From CAVTJX01 sp963735175 (GTDB lineage Bacteria; Electryoneota; RPQS01), in assembly GCA_963735175.1 (NCBI GenBank), contig CAVTJX010000016.1, positions 372,001-436,000 on the forward strand: 64,000 nt of DNA, given 5' to 3'. Each line of letters begins with the position of its first letter. Within the stretch, counting starts at the first letter, position 1. The notes under the pieces are model-generated. The model searched no databases. It saw only the letters and a list, made by a program, of their open reading frames with translations, and was not told the DNA's origin. The position numbers were made by a program, and so were the translations under genes. Positions 1-9,807 of this stretch are shown piece after piece.

Positions 1-445
1 GATACGTCCGCACCGAGCGCGGCGGCAGATAGGCCCGCAGCGCCGTGTCGTAGGTCGCCAGGCCCACCGCGTCACGCTGCTGGATCATCAGATAGGACAG
101 GGCTGCCGCGAGGTACGAGGCGTACTGGAACTTGGTGACGCCGGTTGTGCCGAAGTTCATCGAGTTGGAAACATCGAGCAGCAGATACGCTTTGAGATTG
201 GTTTCTTCTTCGTACTGCTTGACATAGTAGCGGTCGGTCTTGGCAAAAACTTTCCAGTCGAGATTGCGCAGCGAATCGCCGGGCATGTAGGGGCGATGCT
301 CGGCGAACTCCACCGAGAAACCGTGGTAGGGCGACTTGTGCAGCCCCACCATGAAGCCCTCGACGACGGAGCGCGCGCGAAGCTGCATATTCTTCAGGCG
401 CGAGACGTATTCGGGGCGAAGAAGATCGAGATTAGGTGATGGCAT
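1..445 (-). CDS. DUF58 domain protein, N-terminal part (runs off the left edge)
   Basis: This is the first 148 residues of a DUF58 protein; the rest lies outside the window. The ATG at 445 opens a frame without stops to position 1. Residues about 45-62 carry the family signature (EHRPYMPGDSLRNLDW). A VWA-like strand with the DxSxS metal-site pattern (LLLDVSNSMNFG) follows near residue 90. In the family, DUF58 proteins are encoded beside MoxR AAA+ ATPases and are thought to take part in ATPase-driven maturation of partner proteins. The matching moxR is at 1620-2610, but two unrelated genes lie between them. The product is probably cytoplasmic or membrane-associated; no signal peptide is present. 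The family call is secure, the role is inferred. Confidence 0.85.
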   Translation of the reverse strand, partial: MPSPNLDLLRPEYVSRLKNMQLRARSVVEGFMVGLHKSPYHGFSVEFAEHRPYMPGDSLRNLDWKVFAKTDRYYVKQYEEETNLKAYLLLDVSNSMNFGTTGVTKFQYASYLAAALSYLMIQQRDAVGLATYDTALRAYLPPRSVRTY

Positions 446-450
446 CAGTA

Positions 451-759
451 TCAGGCCGCGTCGGTAGCACTATTTCTGATTGTCTCGGCAGCACGCAAGA
501 CCGTTTGCCAGACAAGATCAAATGTTGCAGGAGTATTCCGGAAAATGAGCTTGCGTGCCAAGTCCGACTTCGAATAGGCCAGTACCACGGGCATTGTGGC
601 TTGGGAAAGAAATGATGGTGAAACACTGCGAACACCGGCAAAATCGAACTCGATGGATTCGCTATGCCAGCGATTGCCATACATCTCTCGGATTTGAACA
701 CCAAGCTCTGCCGTAATTGCCGCCGGACCCTGAATTGCCGCTTTTACTGTGATTACCAT
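451..759 (-). CDS. STAS-like DUF4325 protein
   Basis: A 102-residue protein resembling the STAS-like DUF4325 family, which resembles anti-sigma-factor antagonists. I chose the ATG at 759 because a GAGG Shine-Dalgarno lies 5 bases upstream; an alternative start at 783 would overlap the ATPase gene and has no such site. The core shows the family's alternating strands: a hydrophobic N-terminus (MVITVKAAIQ), then IEFDFAGVRSVSPSFLSQ, where a Ser lies in the loop that is phosphorylated in classical STAS proteins. It follows the ATPase gene at 768-1607 by 8 bases, so the two are almost certainly co-translated. DUF4325 proteins are often paired with GHKL ATPases, which suggests a switch module like SpoIIAA/AB, but no target is visible here. 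Base composition is clearly more AT-rich than in moxR or DUF58. Confidence 0.7.
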   Translation of the reverse strand: MVITVKAAIQGPAAITAELGVQIREMYGNRWHSESIEFDFAGVRSVSPSFLSQATMPVVLAYSKSDLARKLIFRNTPATFDLVWQTVLRAAETIRNSATDAA

Positions 760-767
760 CAGAACCT

Positions 768-1607
768 CTATTGCGCTGGCCAATCAATGACAATCAGAGT
801 GCCGGGATAGGAAGCCTCGACATCTTCAACAGATAGTTCATTGTCCTTCAGACTTGCCAGCCCTCTTCTTGAGTAGACACGCAGACTGCCGCCTACAGAC
901 TCGGTAAGCCCACGAATATAAGGAAGTCCCGATCCAAAATGGCGTCGCGGTACCTGTCCCTCCGTCCCAGTCACGCCTTCTTTAAAGGCCTCTTTAATAA
1001 GCGCGGCATCGCTGAAGCCACTCTGATATCGCGGCAATTTCGACAAGTGACCTGGAATGGACACGCCAACGTCGTTGATCGCGAACTGAAGATGTTTTGT
1101 CCCTGGCAGATACTCGCCGGCAATGAACCCTCCAATGGGTGAACCGCTGTGCTTCTCAACATTGCTCATCAGCTCGTCCAATGTCGCTTCAACGCGATCA
1201 ATTTTGTCGCCGATCAGCGGCAAACGCTCACAGAAGTACTGCGCCAATTCAGACACAAGCGTTCTGTCTGCACGATTGAATTGCTCTAATGGGAAGTAAT
1301 CTTCAGGATTCTCGACGAAGTGCTCATTCCTATCGAATAAGAATCCGAAGAAACCGATACCCGCTAAGGTACGGAAAGCTTCTTCTCCAGGTAGCTTCGC
1401 TGTCAGCGGTTGGATTTCGTGATTGTTAGCCACCTGGATTAACGAAGCCTGTGTGACAGCAAAGACAGGATCAACCACTGTGACGAGGCTCCAGTCAAGG
1501 TAAATTCCAGGCACTTTGTTGTCAATACCCTTGAGTACCTCGTTCGCCGTTTTTGCATAGGCGACGAATTGTTTTGAAGTCTGGCAATTTGAGAAGATAA
1601 ATTTCAT
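768..1607 (-). CDS. GHKL/HATPase-fold ATP-binding protein with STAS-like N-terminus
   Basis: A protein of about 279 residues with a C-terminal histidine-kinase-like ATPase domain. The N box is at residues ~145-158 (TLDELMSNVEKHS), the G1 box follows (INDVGVSIPG), and a G2-like loop is near residue 225 (RRHFGSGLPYI). There is no dimerisation/phosphoacceptor helix, so it is not a sensor kinase but resembles anti-sigma-type or MutL/Hsp90-fold ATPases. Residues 1-110 contain a second module (YLDWSLVTVVDPVFAVTQAS) that looks STAS-like. The ATG at 1607 is preferred; a TTG at 1613 is possible. It starts 13 bases after the moxR stop and runs into the DUF4325 gene. Lower GC than its neighbours and no frame breaks suggest a transferred two-gene cassette placed inside moxR-DUF58. 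Its function is unknown. Confidence 0.7.
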   Translation of the reverse strand: MKFIFSNCQTSKQFVAYAKTANEVLKGIDNKVPGIYLDWSLVTVVDPVFAVTQASLIQVANNHEIQPLTAKLPGEEAFRTLAGIGFFGFLFDRNEHFVENPEDYFPLEQFNRADRTLVSELAQYFCERLPLIGDKIDRVEATLDELMSNVEKHSGSPIGGFIAGEYLPGTKHLQFAINDVGVSIPGHLSKLPRYQSGFSDAALIKEAFKEGVTGTEGQVPRRHFGSGLPYIRGLTESVGGSLRVYSRRGLASLKDNELSVEDVEASYPGTLIVIDWPAQ

Positions 1608-1619
1608 TCCCAATGTTAC

Positions 1620-2610
<991 letters not shown>

Positions 2611-2645
2611 AGAGTCTCCTTAGAGAGTTCCTTAGCAAGGGCGGT

Positions 2646-2674
2646 TTGCGGATCCGCGCCGGACTTCGTATATT
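2646..2674 (+). promoter_or_regulatory. Candidate promoter of rlmN
   Basis: TTGCGG at 2646-2651 and TATATT at 2669-2674 are separated by 17 bases, a close match to a housekeeping promoter, with the rlmN start 35 bases downstream of the -10 box. It lies in the 98-base divergent gap between moxR and rlmN. Confidence 0.55.
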
Positions 2675-2708
2675 AATTGCAGCATTGCAGCCCACAGGCC
2701 GTCACAAT

Positions 2709-3795
2709 ATGATCCAATCCAAAACAACGCTTATCGGTTTAACCCGGACGGAACTGGAAAGTTTCGTAGCGGGTCTGGGCGAGCCAGCCTATCGCGGGCG
2801 GCAGCTCTATTCGTGGCTGTACCGCCGCCGCGCCCGGACCTTTGACGAGATGACCGACCTCCCCGCCACCTTCCGCGCGCGGCTGGCCGAGACATCCGAG
2901 GTGGGCGGTCTGTCCGTGGTCTTACGCAGCGGTCCGGCACCGGACCGGACCGTCAAATACCTGTTTGGGCTGGCCGATGACCTGCGCGTGGAATCCGTCT
3001 ACTTGCCCGGCAGCCCCGGAGAAACGGTCTGCATTTCGAGCCAGGTGGGCTGCGCCATGGGCTGCACGTTCTGCGCCACGGGGAAGATGGGCTTCTTTCG
3101 CAATTTGACGGCGGGCGAAATCGTGCTGCAGGTGCTGGAACTCGAACGGCGGGAAGAGACGCGGCTCACGAATATCGTCTTTATGGGCATGGGCGAGCCG
3201 CTGCACAATTATGACAACGTTGTGAAGGCGCTGGGATTGTTGACCGATCCGGACGGCGTGGGGCTGTCGCATAACCGGATCACGGTTTCCACTGTGGGGA
3301 TCGTGCCGATGATTGAGCGCTGGACCGCGGAGATGCCGCTGGCGAAGCTGGCGATTTCGCTGCACGCGACAACCGACGAGCGGCGCAGCGCGATCGTGCC
3401 GGCGAACCGCGCCTTCCCGCTGGAGATGCTGATGAAATCGCTGCGGCAGATGGCGCACGTGACGCGGCATCCGCTGACGTTCGAATACATCATGATCAAG
3501 GACTACAACGACCGCCGCGAAGATGCCGTCAATTTGCGCTATTTGCTGCGCAACATTCCGGCGAAGGTAAATCTGATTCGGCTGCATCCAACAGGCGGAT
3601 CGCTGATTCCGCTCATCCGACGAGGCCATCGACCGCTTTATGGGCTGGCTGGTGGAGCAGGGCATCGACTGTACGCTGCGCGAAAGCCGTGGCGTGGCCG
3701 AGAGCGCGGCCTGCGGCATGCTCTATACGCAGGAGCCCTTCCACCCCACGAAGAAGAAATTCGAAATCCAAAACTCGAAATTCGAGTCAGAATAG
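2709..3795 (+). CDS. rlmN: 23S rRNA / tRNA adenine-C2 methyltransferase RlmN (frame broken near 3615)
   Basis: A radical-SAM enzyme that methylates C2 of A2503 in 23S rRNA and of A37 in some tRNAs. The CxxxCxxC cluster motif is seen as CAMGCTFCATG near residue 115, after CISSQVG. The family stretch MGMGEPLHNYDNV, the HATTDERR region and the C-terminal catalytic cysteine (SAACGM) are all present. Length is about 362 residues, normal for the family. An extra base near 3615, between LHPTGGS and SSDEAIDRFMGWL, breaks the frame; the net gene length (3n+1) agrees with one inserted base. The ATG at 2709 fits the family N-terminus. This is the only plus-strand gene seen; it diverges from moxR and converges on meaB with a 47-base gap. 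Confidence 0.92.
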
Positions 3796-3842
3796 TAGAA
3801 CAGACGGCGGCCTTTGGAGAGGCCGCACGGCGATCCAGGTTG

Positions 3843-4770
3843 TTAGCGGACGTCTTTCAGCAAGTCGAGGCTGATTTCATACGGCGACCGGTTTGACCGG
3901 ATCGCCGTTTCTATTGCTTCGACGCGCTCAGCGGTCCAGAATTCGGAGGCCAGTTTCTGCTCCACCAAGCGGCGGATGCGGCCCCGAAGGCGCTCGGCGC
4001 GACGCTGGTCGAAGCGACCCGACTGCTTCAAATAATCGAAATGCTGTGTCAGGGCCTCGTGGAATTTGACGAGGCCTTCGCTTTTTACAGCGACGGTGGA
4101 GACGAGCGGCGGCGTCCATTCGCCCCAGTCTTTCAAATGCATCGCGGCTCGCAGGTCGGCGGCGAAGCGGTCGGCGCCTTCGCGGTCGGACTTATTGATC
4201 ACGAAGATGTCCGCGATCTCCATCAGCCCGGCCTTCATGCCCTGGATGGCGTCGCCGGACTCGGGCACGAGCACGACCACGGTGGTGTCGGCGTACTGCA
4301 CGATTTCGAGTTCGGACTGGCCCACACCGACGGTCTCGAAGAGAATCACGTCGAAGCCCGCCGCATCGAGTACATCGGCCATATCGCCCGCCGCTTCGGC
4401 GAGGCCGCCCAGATCGCCGCGCGTGGCCAGCGAGCGCACGAAAACGCCGGGATCCATAGCAATCGCGTTCATGCGCACGCGGTCGCCGAGGAGTGCGCCG
4501 CCCGAGAACGGACTGGTGGGATCGACCGCCAGCACGGCCACGCGGCGGCCCTGCGCGCGCAGGGACTTTAACATAGGCGGCGACGAGGGAGCTTTTGCCC
4601 GCGCCGGGAGGGCCAGTGAAGCCGATGCGTAAGGCCTGGCCCATGCGGGGTGATAGGCACCGCAAGAGTTCAATCGCGTTGGCGCTGCGATTTTCGACAC
4701 GTGACAGGATTCGCGAGAGCGCCACGCGCGAGCCAGCCAGCAGCTCGGAAACGAGTTGCTCGGCGGTCAT
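3843..4770 (-). CDS. meaB: Methylmalonyl-CoA mutase-associated GTPase MeaB (frame broken near 4573)
   Basis: A G3E-family GTPase of about 309 residues that loads and protects the adenosylcobalamin cofactor of methylmalonyl-CoA mutase. The P-loop is GFTGPPGAGKSSL near residue 52; the switch region has LAVDPTSPFSGGALLGDR and the MeaB-typical RSLATRGDLGGLA; the base motif NKSD is near residue 200. An extra base near 4573 lies just after the P-loop helix (SLVAAY); removing it joins both halves. The ATG at 4770 overlaps the stop of the upstream small gene by four bases (ATGA), so the two are translationally coupled. No mutase gene is in the window. It is the last gene of the long minus-strand locus and has no evident link to glycan synthesis. 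Confidence 0.88.
3882..3911 (+). terminator. Possible rlmN terminator inside the 3' end of meaB
   Basis: A 10-bp stem with one bulge (CGGCGACCGG / CCGGATCGCCG, loop TTTGA) is followed on the plus strand by TTTCTATT. It lies about 90 bases after the rlmN stop and overlaps the last codons of meaB on the other strand. A weaker hairpin without T-run is at 3807-3826. Confidence 0.4.
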
Positions 4771-5102
4771 GAGGCGTCCGCGACCGGAGGTTCGCCACCC
4801 GTCTCCGCCGGTGGTTCAGCGGGAGTTTCGCCGGATTCGGGCAACCGGGGAGTCGACTGGAGCCTCTCTATGTAAGCGCGGACTTCCGGCAGGAGAAACA
4901 CACCGTCGAGGTTCTGGTCGGCGAGCACGCGGCCTAACAGTTCGGCGCGTTCGTCCATGCTCATGCGACGGTTGATGATGATCAGCCGCTCCTCGACGAA
5001 GACGCAGGAGCCGCCGTGAAAGTTGCCTTCCTCGGAGCGCACACGGTAGCCGATCTTGCGCGCCGTATCCGATAGATGTTGTACGAGTCGTTCCGCTTTC
5101 AT
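4767..5102 (-). CDS. Conserved small protein of unknown function
   Basis: A 111-residue protein that I do not assign to a named family. The ATG at 5102 is preferred over an earlier in-frame start because the upstream stretch is low-complexity and overlaps manC. The first ~75 residues look like a compact alpha/beta domain (IGYRVRSEEGNFHGGSCVF, then EERLIIINRRMSMDERAELL). The last ~30 residues are a Pro/Glu-rich tail (ESGETPAEPPAETGGEPP) that is probably disordered. It has no signal peptide or membrane segment. It begins 5 bases after the manC stop and overlaps meaB by four bases, so it belongs to the same transcript. The gene is unbroken. Confidence 0.6.
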   Translation of the reverse strand: MKAERLVQHLSDTARKIGYRVRSEEGNFHGGSCVFVEERLIIINRRMSMDERAELLGRVLADQNLDGVFLLPEVRAYIERLQSTPRLPESGETPAEPPAETGGEPPVADAS

Positions 5103-5107
5103 AATGC

Positions 5108-6179
5108 CTACAGGTAACGGTCCAGTCCCGCTTTTTCGATCGCCTCCACCAGCGCGCGCACCTGCTGCGAGCCTTCGCGCGGGCAAATCAACAGCGCATC
5201 GCCGGTATCCACGACCACCAGGTCTTCGACGCCAACGAGGGCGATCAGCTTATCCTGCGCCATTACGAGGCTGCGTTTGGTAGCCACGATCTGCACGTTG
5301 CCGCGGCAGGCGTTTTGCTGCGCGTCCTGCGGCAGGAGCCGCCACACTTCGTCCCAGCTTCCCACGTCGCTCCAGCCGAAGGTGCCCTTGACCACCGCGA
5401 CGCGCGGGGCATGCTCCATCACGCCGTAGTCGATGGAAATGCCCTTCAGACTGGCGAACACCTGGCGCGTAATTTCGGTCTCCCTGGGAGTGCCGATGGC
5501 CGAGGCGATTTCCTGCAGGCCGCTGTACCACTGCGGCAAGTGCTCGGCGAGCTGCTGCATGATGACATCCGCGCGCCAGATAAAAATGCCGCTGTTCCAG
5601 AGAAACTCGCCACTCTCGAGAAACAGCCTGGCCGTGGCAAGGTTGGGCTTTTCGGCAAACGTCTTGACCTTGTATGCGCGCTGGTCGATGACGGGATTGG
5701 CGCGGTCGATCTGGATGTAGCCATAGCCGGTTTCGGGGCGCGACGGTTCCATACCGATGGTGGCCAGCATATCGGAGTTGCTGACAAGTTCGGAGGCCAC
5801 GCGCAAACATTCACGGAAGGCGTTCGACGTCGTGAATGCGATGGTCGGCGGGCAGTACGATCATCACCGCGTCCGGGTCTTCGCGCAACAGCCTGACGGC
5901 GGAGAGGCCGATGGCGGGCGCGGTGTTGCGGCCCAGCGGTTCAAGGATGAATTGGCGTTCGGCGATGGACGGCACCGCCTCGCGGAGCATGGCCATTTGC
6001 TCGCGATTGGTGACGATCCAACGGCGTTCGGGCGGAATCAGCGGCTCGACGCGGGCGATGGTCTGCTCGATGAGCGTGCCTTCGCCGAGGAGATCGAGCA
6101 ATTGCTTGGGCTTCTGACGGCGGCTGAGCGGCCAGAAGCGGGTGCCAACGCCGCCGGCCATAATCACGGAATGGAGCAT
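5108..6179 (-). CDS. manC: Mannose-1-phosphate guanylyltransferase (frame broken near 5817)
   Basis: A GDP-mannose pyrophosphorylase that makes GDP-mannose from GTP and mannose-1-phosphate. The nucleotidyltransferase signature GGVGTRFWPLSR is at residues ~8-19, followed by KPKQLLDLLGEGTLIEQT; ILEPLGRNTAPAIGLSA and LPADHRI are family hallmarks, and FAEKPNLATA and LWNSGIFIW follow in the second half. About 357 residues, the length of the single-domain form without the isomerase half. An extra base near 5817, between RIHDVE and AFRECLRVA, breaks the frame. The ATG at 6179 starts the protein right at the conserved strand (MLHSVIMAGG). The gene follows the Ig-like lipoprotein by 11 bases. It supplies GDP-mannose for glycan assembly; a related role in GDP-heptose synthesis is possible. 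Confidence 0.9.
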
Positions 6180-6190
6180 GCCGTGCGCTC

Positions 6191-7867
6191 CTAAGGGGTT
6201 TCGGGCCACGTCACCCGCTGTTCGAATTGCCAGCGGGCGCGGATGGTAATGGTGTCGGGGGGAAGAATGAACGGTTCCGCGAATTGAAACGGTTGAAAGC
6301 GTCCGTAGGAATAGGCGCCGCTGCCGTCAGCGTCGCGGATGACCTCGAGCAGATATTTGCCGGCGGGCAGCCGGTCAATAGCGAAACGACCGGAACCCGG
6401 CATCGTTACAGTTGCCACTTCCTGGCGTTTCTTGAGGGTCAAGGCACGAACGATGAACGGTCCCGCACCCGCGCCCGTAAGATCGCCCTCAAATGTACCC
6501 AGGCTATCGACGGGATAAAACGAGAACGGCATGACCATCGTGGTGTCGAAGAATACGTTGCCTGAAAGGTCATGCAGACGCTTGCCGTTGAAGCGTAAAC
6601 GATAGCGTACACCCTCTTCAAACGGCTGCGCGGGTGTCAGGTCGAGGAAGAGCGCGCTGTCAATGCTGACGCGGGCGTCCACGGAATCGGTATCGGCGCG
6701 CAGGAAGCAGAACTCCCACGGGGCGAGCGAATCCACGGCAATCGGTTCGTCAAACTCGATGCGCATGCGGGGCGCTACGGTGCGCGCTTTGCCGCGCAGC
6801 GGCGGATCGCTGCGCACAATCTTAGGCCGCGCGGTATCGGGCCGCGCCCGCGCGATGAGCGTATCGACGGCAGTCCAAAGATTCCCGAACAAATCCGCAC
6901 CCGTGGTAAAGACGCGCCACGTTCCCGCCGTCAGTTCGCGCTCGGGAAAGACATGCCAGAGATCGCGGCCCGAGGTATCGGGGTAGGTTGCGAGCTGCCG
7001 GTTGGAGTCACCCGATTCGGAAAGCAGCGTGGTTTGCAGCGCGCGGATATCGCGGCTGACACGCACATCGAACAGCCGGGCATGTACTTCGCGCGCGGCC
7101 CGCACGGTGACCGGCGTGCTGTCCTGCGATTCGAGGCGGAACGACAACCAGGGGACATACGACGAATCGCGCACGGTAACGTCCCAGGGCGGAATCGCCA
7201 GCCGTTCCGCGGCCGGATTCCACAGGCCGTCGTGATTGCGGTCGATCACCGCATACACGCGGTAGCGGCCGGCGCGCAGATAGCCCAGATGAAAGCGGCT
7301 GTCGCTACCGGCCTGCAAGCTGTATTCCGCCGGCGTGATGCGTGGGTCGGGAGCGAAATCAGCCGTCAGTTCATAAGCCCAAAGGTTGACGGCCTGAGGC
7401 GATTCGGCATCGGCAAGCCAGCCACTGATCGCGCCGCGATCGATGGCAATTCCCGTGGAGAAGGCAATGGTAATCGACTCGCCGACGGGATTGCCGCGCA
7501 GATCCTTGGCCTGACTGCCGACGCTGATCACGTAGGTACGGTTTTCGAGCAGCGAGTCGAGGTAGATCAGTTCCAGCGATTGACCGCGCCAGCGGTACAT
7601 GAGGCGCTGACGCGGATCGGGCGAGAGAAACAGCGCCGCTTCGACGGAGGACCGGTTCACGGGTTCCGAAAACACGAGCCGCGCAACCAGCTTGCGCGGA
7701 ACGATGACGGCGTTGTTGGCGGGATAACACTGGACGATGGACGGGCCGGTCTTGTCCTCCGGGCCGCCGGGCGGGACGCCGACTTTCGCGCACGAGAACA
7801 GCGCCAGCAAGCCAAAAATCGCCGGAACAATAGCGAACCACCGGAATCGTCGGCAAGCCGATTTCAC
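6191..7867 (-). CDS. Ig-like domain lipoprotein
   Basis: An unbroken 558-residue lipoprotein. The N-terminus has a basic start, a hydrophobic core and a lipobox ending at Cys26 (LLALFSC), followed by AKVGVPPGGPEDKTGP, a start typical of Ig-like (Big_5/SbsA-type) lipoproteins of Bacteroidota-like organisms. The first Ig-like domain spans ~40-140 (RLVFSEPVNRSS, FSTGIAI). A carboxypeptidase-regulatory-like region follows at ~145-230 (GRYRVYAVIDRNHDGLW), and another Ig-like unit is near ~350-450 (IEFDEPIAVDS). The start is GTG at 7867, overlapping the ugd stop by four bases. Such proteins face the periplasm or the cell surface; its place in the glycan locus suggests a surface role, but no catalytic motif is seen. 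Confidence 0.8.
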   Translation of the reverse strand: MKSACRRFRWFAIVPAIFGLLALFSCAKVGVPPGGPEDKTGPSIVQCYPANNAVIVPRKLVARLVFSEPVNRSSVEAALFLSPDPRQRLMYRWRGQSLELIYLDSLLENRTYVISVGSQAKDLRGNPVGESITIAFSTGIAIDRGAISGWLADAESPQAVNLWAYELTADFAPDPRITPAEYSLQAGSDSRFHLGYLRAGRYRVYAVIDRNHDGLWNPAAERLAIPPWDVTVRDSSYVPWLSFRLESQDSTPVTVRAAREVHARLFDVRVSRDIRALQTTLLSESGDSNRQLATYPDTSGRDLWHVFPERELTAGTWRVFTTGADLFGNLWTAVDTLIARARPDTARPKIVRSDPPLRGKARTVAPRMRIEFDEPIAVDSLAPWEFCFLRADTDSVDARVSIDSALFLDLTPAQPFEEGVRYRLRFNGKRLHDLSGNVFFDTTMVMPFSFYPVDSLGTFEGDLTGAGAGPFIVRALTLKKRQEVATVTMPGSGRFAIDRLPAGKYLLEVIRDADGSGAYSYGRFQPFQFAEPFILPPDTITIRARWQFEQRVTWPETP

Positions 7868-9170
7868 TGGCGGCCGATGCAGGTGTATTCAAAACCGCGA
7901 GCGCGCATTTCGGCAGGCTCAAACAGGTTGCGGCCGTCGAAGATCACCGGAGCCTTGAGCAGCGACTTGACCTGCTCAAAGTCCGGATCGCGGAATTCCT
8001 GCCATTCGGTCATGATGAGCAGCGCGTCGGCGCCGTTGAGCACGCTGTAGCTGTCGTCGCAGAGCGTGATGCTGTCGCCGAGAATGCGGCGGGCCTCGTG
8101 CATGGCGGCGGGATCATAGCCGCGCAGGTTGGCGCCGCGCTTCTTCAGTTCGTTGACGGTGTAGATCGCCGGGGCTTCGCGCATGTCGTCGGTGCGCGGC
8201 TTGAAGGCCAGACCCCAGAGGGCGAAGGTGCGTACCCTTGAGGTCCTCGCCGAAAGCGCTTGATCGACCTTTTCGGCCACGCGCAGCCGCTGGCGCGCGT
8301 TGACCTCGTCCACGGCGGCCAGCACCTGCAGCGGATTGCCCGCGGCGGCGCCGATCTTCAACAGCGCGGAAACGTCCTTGGGGAAGCACGACCCGCCGTA
8401 GCCGACGCCGGGGAAGAGGAATTGCGGACCGATGCGCGTATCGGAACCGACGCCGAGACGCACGGAATTGACGTCCGCGCCGACCTTCTCGCAGAGGTTG
8501 GCGAGCTCGTTCATGAAGGAGATCTTCGTCGCCAGCAGCGCGTTGGCCGCGTACTTCGTCATTTCCGCCGAGCGGATGTCCATGACGACGAGGCGGTGGC
8601 CGGTGCGCTGGAAGGGCGAATAGAGGCGGCGCATCATGTCTTCGGCGCGCTCGGAAGAGACACCCAGCACGATGCGGTCAGGCTTGAGAAAGTCGTTGAC
8701 GGCGTCGCCTTCCTTGAGGAACTCGGGATTGGAGACGACGTCGAACTCATGGGTCGTGAACTGGCGGATCTTTTCGCGCACCTTGTCGCCCGAGCCGATG
8801 GGCACGGTGGATTTGTTGACGACAATTTTATAGCCGTCCATATGCTTGCCGATGGTCTCGGCGACGTCGAGCACATGCCGGAGGTCGGCCGAAGCCGTCC
8901 TCGGCGGGCGGCGTGCCGACGGCGATCATCAGGATTTCGGCGGTGGGAATTGCGCCTGGGCAGATCGGTGGAAAAGCTCAGGCGTTCCTTGGCGACGTTG
9001 CGCGCCAGAATTTCCTCGAGGCCGGGTTCGTAGATCGGAACGATGCCCTTTTTCAGAGCATCGATCTTCGCGCGGTCGATATCCACGCAGGTGACGTGAT
9101 GTCCGGTCTCGGCGAGGCAGGCGCCCGTGACGAGGCCAACGTATCCGGTTCCAATGACGACAAGGTTCAT
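7864..9170 (-). CDS. ugd: UDP-glucose 6-dehydrogenase (several frame breaks)
   Basis: This enzyme oxidises UDP-glucose to UDP-glucuronate with two NAD+. The Rossmann motif GTGYVGLVTGACLAE is at residues ~7-21, then CVDID, YEPGLEE, VAVGTPP-type text and STVPIGSGDKV. The catalytic cysteine is in GVGYGGSCFPKDVSALL, and the C-terminal domain has FALWGLAFKPRTDDMREAP. Single extra bases near 8957 and 8893 break the frame; a compensated pair of shifts around 8232-8262 replaces the expected FGEDLKG with unrelated residues without creating a stop. The net length (3n+2) fits. The ATG at 9170 is the natural start. UDP-glucuronate would feed glycan synthesis; a second, different dehydrogenase is at 19887-21194. 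Confidence 0.9.
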
Positions 9171-9218
9171 AACATGACACTCACGATGAGGGAGAAGACA
9201 GGCCGCAGGCGCGCGGCC

Positions 9219-9807
9219 TCAGTTGCTGTGATTGGCGATGAAGGCCCGCAGATGGAGACTGATGATGTGATCGAGGACCAGATGCAGGTCCTCCACGGGC
9301 CCATACTCTTTGCAGGAAACGGTGATCGAATGATCGACAAGGGCGGCGAGTTGGCCGCCGCCGAAGCCGATCAGACCGACGGTGATCGCGCCGCATGCTT
9401 TCGGCCGCGCGGGCGGCGGCGAGAATGTTGGGCGAATTGCCCGAGGCGGTGAGCAGCACCACCACGTCGCCCGCGCGCGCGTAGGTGCGCACCGGCTCGG
9501 CGAACACCTGGTCGTAATGCACGTCGTTGGCGTAGGCGGTGAGCATCGGCAGATTGTCGCCCAGGCTGATCATCCGCAGGCGACGTCGGCCTTCGCAGAT
9601 GGTGCCCTTGGCCATGTCGCACACCCAGTGGCCGGCGGTAGCCCACGAGCCGCCGTTGCCGCAGATGTAGACGGTGGCGTCGCGGCGATAGGCGTCCTCG
9701 AAGATGCGCAGCACGGTCTCCACCGCGTCGAGCGGCAGTTCGTCCAGCACGCGCTTCAGCGTGTCGAGGTAGTCCTGGATATGGGAGCGGCGGGGATCGG
9801 TGCTCAT
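9219..9807 (-). CDS. gmhA: Sedoheptulose-7-phosphate isomerase, SIS domain (frame broken near 9393)
   Basis: A SIS-domain isomerase of about 196 residues that converts sedoheptulose 7-phosphate to D-glycero-D-manno-heptose 7-phosphate. The SIS core shows YICGNGGSWATAGHWVCDM, the MISLGDNLPMLTAYANDV stretch and LLTASGNSPNILAA, all typical of GmhA-like proteins. In most relatives a Ser follows the glycines (GNGGSAA); here GNGGSWAT keeps it. An extra base near 9393 (after AAESMR) shifts the frame; the corrected tail ends at the TGA at 9219. The ATG at 9807 starts the homologous region, but no stop separates it from the upstream hddA in the sequence as given. Together with hddA and hddC it points to GDP-D-glycero-alpha-D-manno-heptose synthesis. 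Confidence 0.75.
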
